Assembly: GCF_003315795.1 (NCBI RefSeq)
Contig: NZ_QMEY01000004.1
Coordinates: 1-64,000, forward strand
Length of the DNA stretch: 64,000 nt
Direction: 5' to 3'
From: Spongiactinospora rosea
GTDB taxonomy: Bacteria > Actinomycetota > Actinomycetes > Streptosporangiales > Streptosporangiaceae
This document shows, in pieces, positions 62,170 through 64,000 of the stretch (the first letter of the stretch is position 1; each line of letters opens with the position of its first letter). Under the pieces are notes generated by a model. It saw only the letters and a list, made by a program, of their open reading frames with translations. It was not told the DNA's origin and did not search any database. Made by a program: the position numbers and the translations under genes.

Positions 62170-63186
62170 TCAGGCGGTGAAGGACATCGTGGCGAGCCTG
62201 CGCAGCCGCGCCTCGTCCACGGTGTGACCGAGGCCGGGCTGGGTCAGCGGGACGGCGATGACGCCGCCCGCCGCCCCGACCGGCGGGTTCACGATCTGCG
62301 CGCTGCGCGGCGGCTGGGTGACGTCGCAGGGCAGGGTGCAGCCCGGCATCGCGGCCACCGCCACGGCGGCCGCCCTGGCCAGGCCGGTGCCCTGGCCGCC
62401 CGCGCAGAGGATCTCCCACCCGGCGGCCATGGCCCGGTCGTGGACCCGGCGTACGTCGCTGAGCGAGGGGAAGCGGGCCGGTCGCAGCAGCAGCGCCCTG
62501 GCCGAGCCCGCCGAGACGTGCGCGACCAGCTCGGTGTCGGAGCCCGCGTCGACGGCGACCGCCGCCGAGACCCGGTCCTGGAGGACGGCGTGGGTGACCG
62601 GGTCGGTCGTCCCGAACGGCCGCTCGATCACCGCGATGTCGTAGGAGTCGAGCGCGACCAGGGCCTCGATCTCGGTGTAGGCGGCCTGGGCGTCCACGGA
62701 CATGGGCAGGCCCGGGAACGCCTGGCGTACGGCGCGCACCGGCTCGACGTCCCAGCCGGGCTGGACGTCCAGCGTGACGTGCGCGTATCCGCCGCAGACC
62801 TGCTGGTTGACCCGGGCCACCAGGCTCTCCAGCGACCGGTCACCGCCGATCCGGACCGTCGCCATCAGCGAGGTGCGGCTGCCGCCGAGCGCGTGCGCGA
62901 GCGGGACCCCGCGCATCCGGGCCCAGAGGTCCCAGCAGGCCATGTCGGCGGCGCTGCCGCCGCGCGAGATCGTGTCGAGCTCGTCTGGATGCTCCCAGTC
63001 GACCCCGATCAGCGCGGGCGCCAGGCTCTCCTCAAGCGTGGCCCACGCCTTGTCCAGGCCGGGCTCGACGACCTCGCCCCACCCGGTCATCCCGCCATGG
63101 TCGGTCAGCCGGACGAGAATGCTCTCCGGTCGCCTGCCGTACGGCAGGGTGAGCCGGAAGACCTCGATTTCGCGGACGCGCGGCAA
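62170..63186 (-). CDS. Enolase-superfamily protein (OSBS/NSAR-like) lacking catalytic lysines
   Basis: This 338-aa protein has the two-domain enolase fold: an N-terminal capping domain, a TIM barrel with PGWDVEPVRAVRQAFPGLP, and metal ligands in SVDAQAAY, VIERPF and AVDAGSD. In o-succinylbenzoate synthase and N-acylamino-acid racemase, the barrel carries a KxK motif and a later lysine. Here the positions read TLDVQ (residues 138-142) and Arg235, so these lysines are missing. It may be inactive, or do a different reaction. TTG 63186 has AGGGGG 5 bases upstream. Confidence 0.82.
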   Translation of the reverse strand: MPRVREIEVFRLTLPYGRRPESILVRLTDHGGMTGWGEVVEPGLDKAWATLEESLAPALIGVDWEHPDELDTISRGGSAADMACWDLWARMRGVPLAHALGGSRTSLMATVRIGGDRSLESLVARVNQQVCGGYAHVTLDVQPGWDVEPVRAVRQAFPGLPMSVDAQAAYTEIEALVALDSYDIAVIERPFGTTDPVTHAVLQDRVSAAVAVDAGSDTELVAHVSAGSARALLLRPARFPSLSDVRRVHDRAMAAGWEILCAGGQGTGLARAAAVAVAAMPGCTLPCDVTQPPRSAQIVNPPVGAAGGVIAVPLTQPGLGHTVDEARLRRLATMSFTA

Positions 63187-63292
63187 TGGACCCCCTGGTG
63201 TGCTGGCTTGGTGACGAGCGACCCGCCCATGCCCCCTCTCGCGCGCCTCTCCCTTCCATGGTGCCCGCTCCGCGGCCCCGTGCAAAACCGGG

Positions 63293-64000
63293 CTACAGCC
63301 CGCGGATCCGGTCGATGATCGTAAGTGCCGCGAAGAACGCGAAGAACAGGAAGATCAGCCCCATCACCACCAGGCGGTAGCCGCGCAGCCCGATCTCGCG
63401 GGGCAGCGCCCTGCGGTTGAGGATCACCAGCAGCCCTGAATAGAGGAACATCATGAAGCCGCCGACCACCGCCGAGACGATCAGCAGCGCCAGCGGCTGG
63501 TCGAACCCGGCCAGCAGCACCACGCCGCCGATCGCGATGAGCGCCCAGACCACGGCCACGTACAGCGCGGACTCGCTCCAGCGGGTGCTCGCGGCCAGGT
63601 AGGTGACCTTCAGCGAGTCGGAGACCAGGCGGCCCATGTAGTCCAGGATGCCGAGGGCGGCGGCGAACAGGGAGTAGGCGCCGATGATCCAGAAGAAGGT
63701 GCCGAACCAGCCGGTGCGCCGGTTCAGCACCTCGCCCTCCACATGCAGGAAGGTCACGTCGTTGGCGACCTCCCGGCCGAAGACGGTGGCGTGGGCGAGC
63801 ATCGACATGACGGTGATGGTCACCACCGTGATGAGCACGAACGACACGAGCTGTTCGGTGTTGGCCACCCGCCACCAGCCGCGCCACCTGGCGAGGTTGG
63901 GCTCGTCGGGCGGGAAGCGGTAGCCGGTTGCGGGGGCGGCCTCCGGGCGGCCGGTCACCGGGGAGACCAGCTTGGGCATCCTGGCGCCCATCCCGAGGCC
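63293..64000 (-). CDS. Nramp-family divalent metal transporter, C-terminal part (5' end outside window)
   Basis: The open frame runs to the window edge and gives about 235 residues. It contains a cytoplasmic PKLVSPVTGRPEAAPATGYRF loop, then six membrane segments and a basic end, which fits the C-terminal half of Nramp (SLC11)-type transporters in actinobacteria. A Met at 63991 could be mistaken for a start, but the reading continues upstream. Substrate is probably Mn or Fe; the key metal-binding segments are mostly outside the window. Confidence 0.65.
   Translation of the reverse strand, partial: GLGMGARMPKLVSPVTGRPEAAPATGYRFPPDEPNLARWRGWWRVANTEQLVSFVLITVVTITVMSMLAHATVFGREVANDVTFLHVEGEVLNRRTGWFGTFFWIIGAYSLFAAALGILDYMGRLVSDSLKVTYLAASTRWSESALYVAVVWALIAIGGVVLLAGFDQPLALLIVSAVVGGFMMFLYSGLLVILNRRALPREIGLRGYRLVVMGLIFLFFAFFAALTIIDRIRGL

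Overview
The window is high-GC DNA from an actinobacterium. GC-rich codons dominate, GTG and TTG starts are common, coding density is high, and several promoters look leaderless. WhiJ-type XRE regulators with small partner genes, secreted proteins with PT-rich linkers and two transmembrane Ser/Thr kinases point to a filamentous actinomycete, most likely Streptosporangiaceae (Nonomuraea or Streptosporangium type). This assignment comes from gene style, not a database search. I saw no rRNA, tRNA or CRISPR array.

Layout, 0-11.3 kb: the end of a probable transposase (3-215), a HIT protein, a small membrane protein, a diacylglycerol-kinase-like enzyme, a large secreted M6 metalloprotease, a GlcD-type FAD oxidase, a transmembrane Ser/Thr kinase, an enoyl-CoA hydratase, and a WhiJ-like regulatory cassette (69-aa protein, XRE/DUF5753 regulator, 86-aa protein) with shared palindromes. 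11.3-18.7 kb: a likely operon of response regulator, sensor kinase, GT2-GtrA fusion and GT39 membrane glycosyltransferase, then a 595-aa protein with a sigma-region-4-like helix-turn-helix.

18.7-25.1 kb holds a branched-chain acyl-CoA degradation operon: carboxyltransferase, biotin carboxylase/BCCP, HMG-CoA lyase and acyl-CoA dehydrogenase. It is divergent from a TetR gene flanked by two matching operator-like palindromes. 25.2-27.9 kb holds a PadR regulator co-transcribed with a drug-type ABC exporter and preceded by a strong double operator. 28-37.1 kb holds a secreted Ig-like protein, a fused alpha-beta 2-oxoacid dehydrogenase E1, a second GT39 enzyme behind LacI-like direct repeats, CorA, an M50-like membrane peptidase, a second Ser/Thr kinase and a small secreted protein.

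37.1-47.2 kb, all on the minus strand, is an envelope module: a secreted propeller/FN3 protein, MoxR ATPase, DUF58, a 61-aa linking ORF and a transglutaminase-fold protein that has lost two catalytic residues. It is followed by a frameshifted LuxR-type regulator and a YCII remnant. A 95-bp tandem duplication copied the 3' end of the transglutaminase gene in front of the LuxR gene.

47.3-57.9 kb is the most interesting part. A three-gene operon looks like a condensin/MukBEF- or Wadjet-style complex: two winged-helix proteins and a 979-aa SMC-like ATPase. It has no JetD nuclease and has a triplicated translation-start region between genes 1 and 2. It converges on an sbcD-sbcC nuclease operon. 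58-64 kb holds two alpha/beta hydrolases, an LCP cell-wall ligase, an enolase-superfamily protein lacking its catalytic lysines, and the 3' part of an Nramp transporter that runs off the window.
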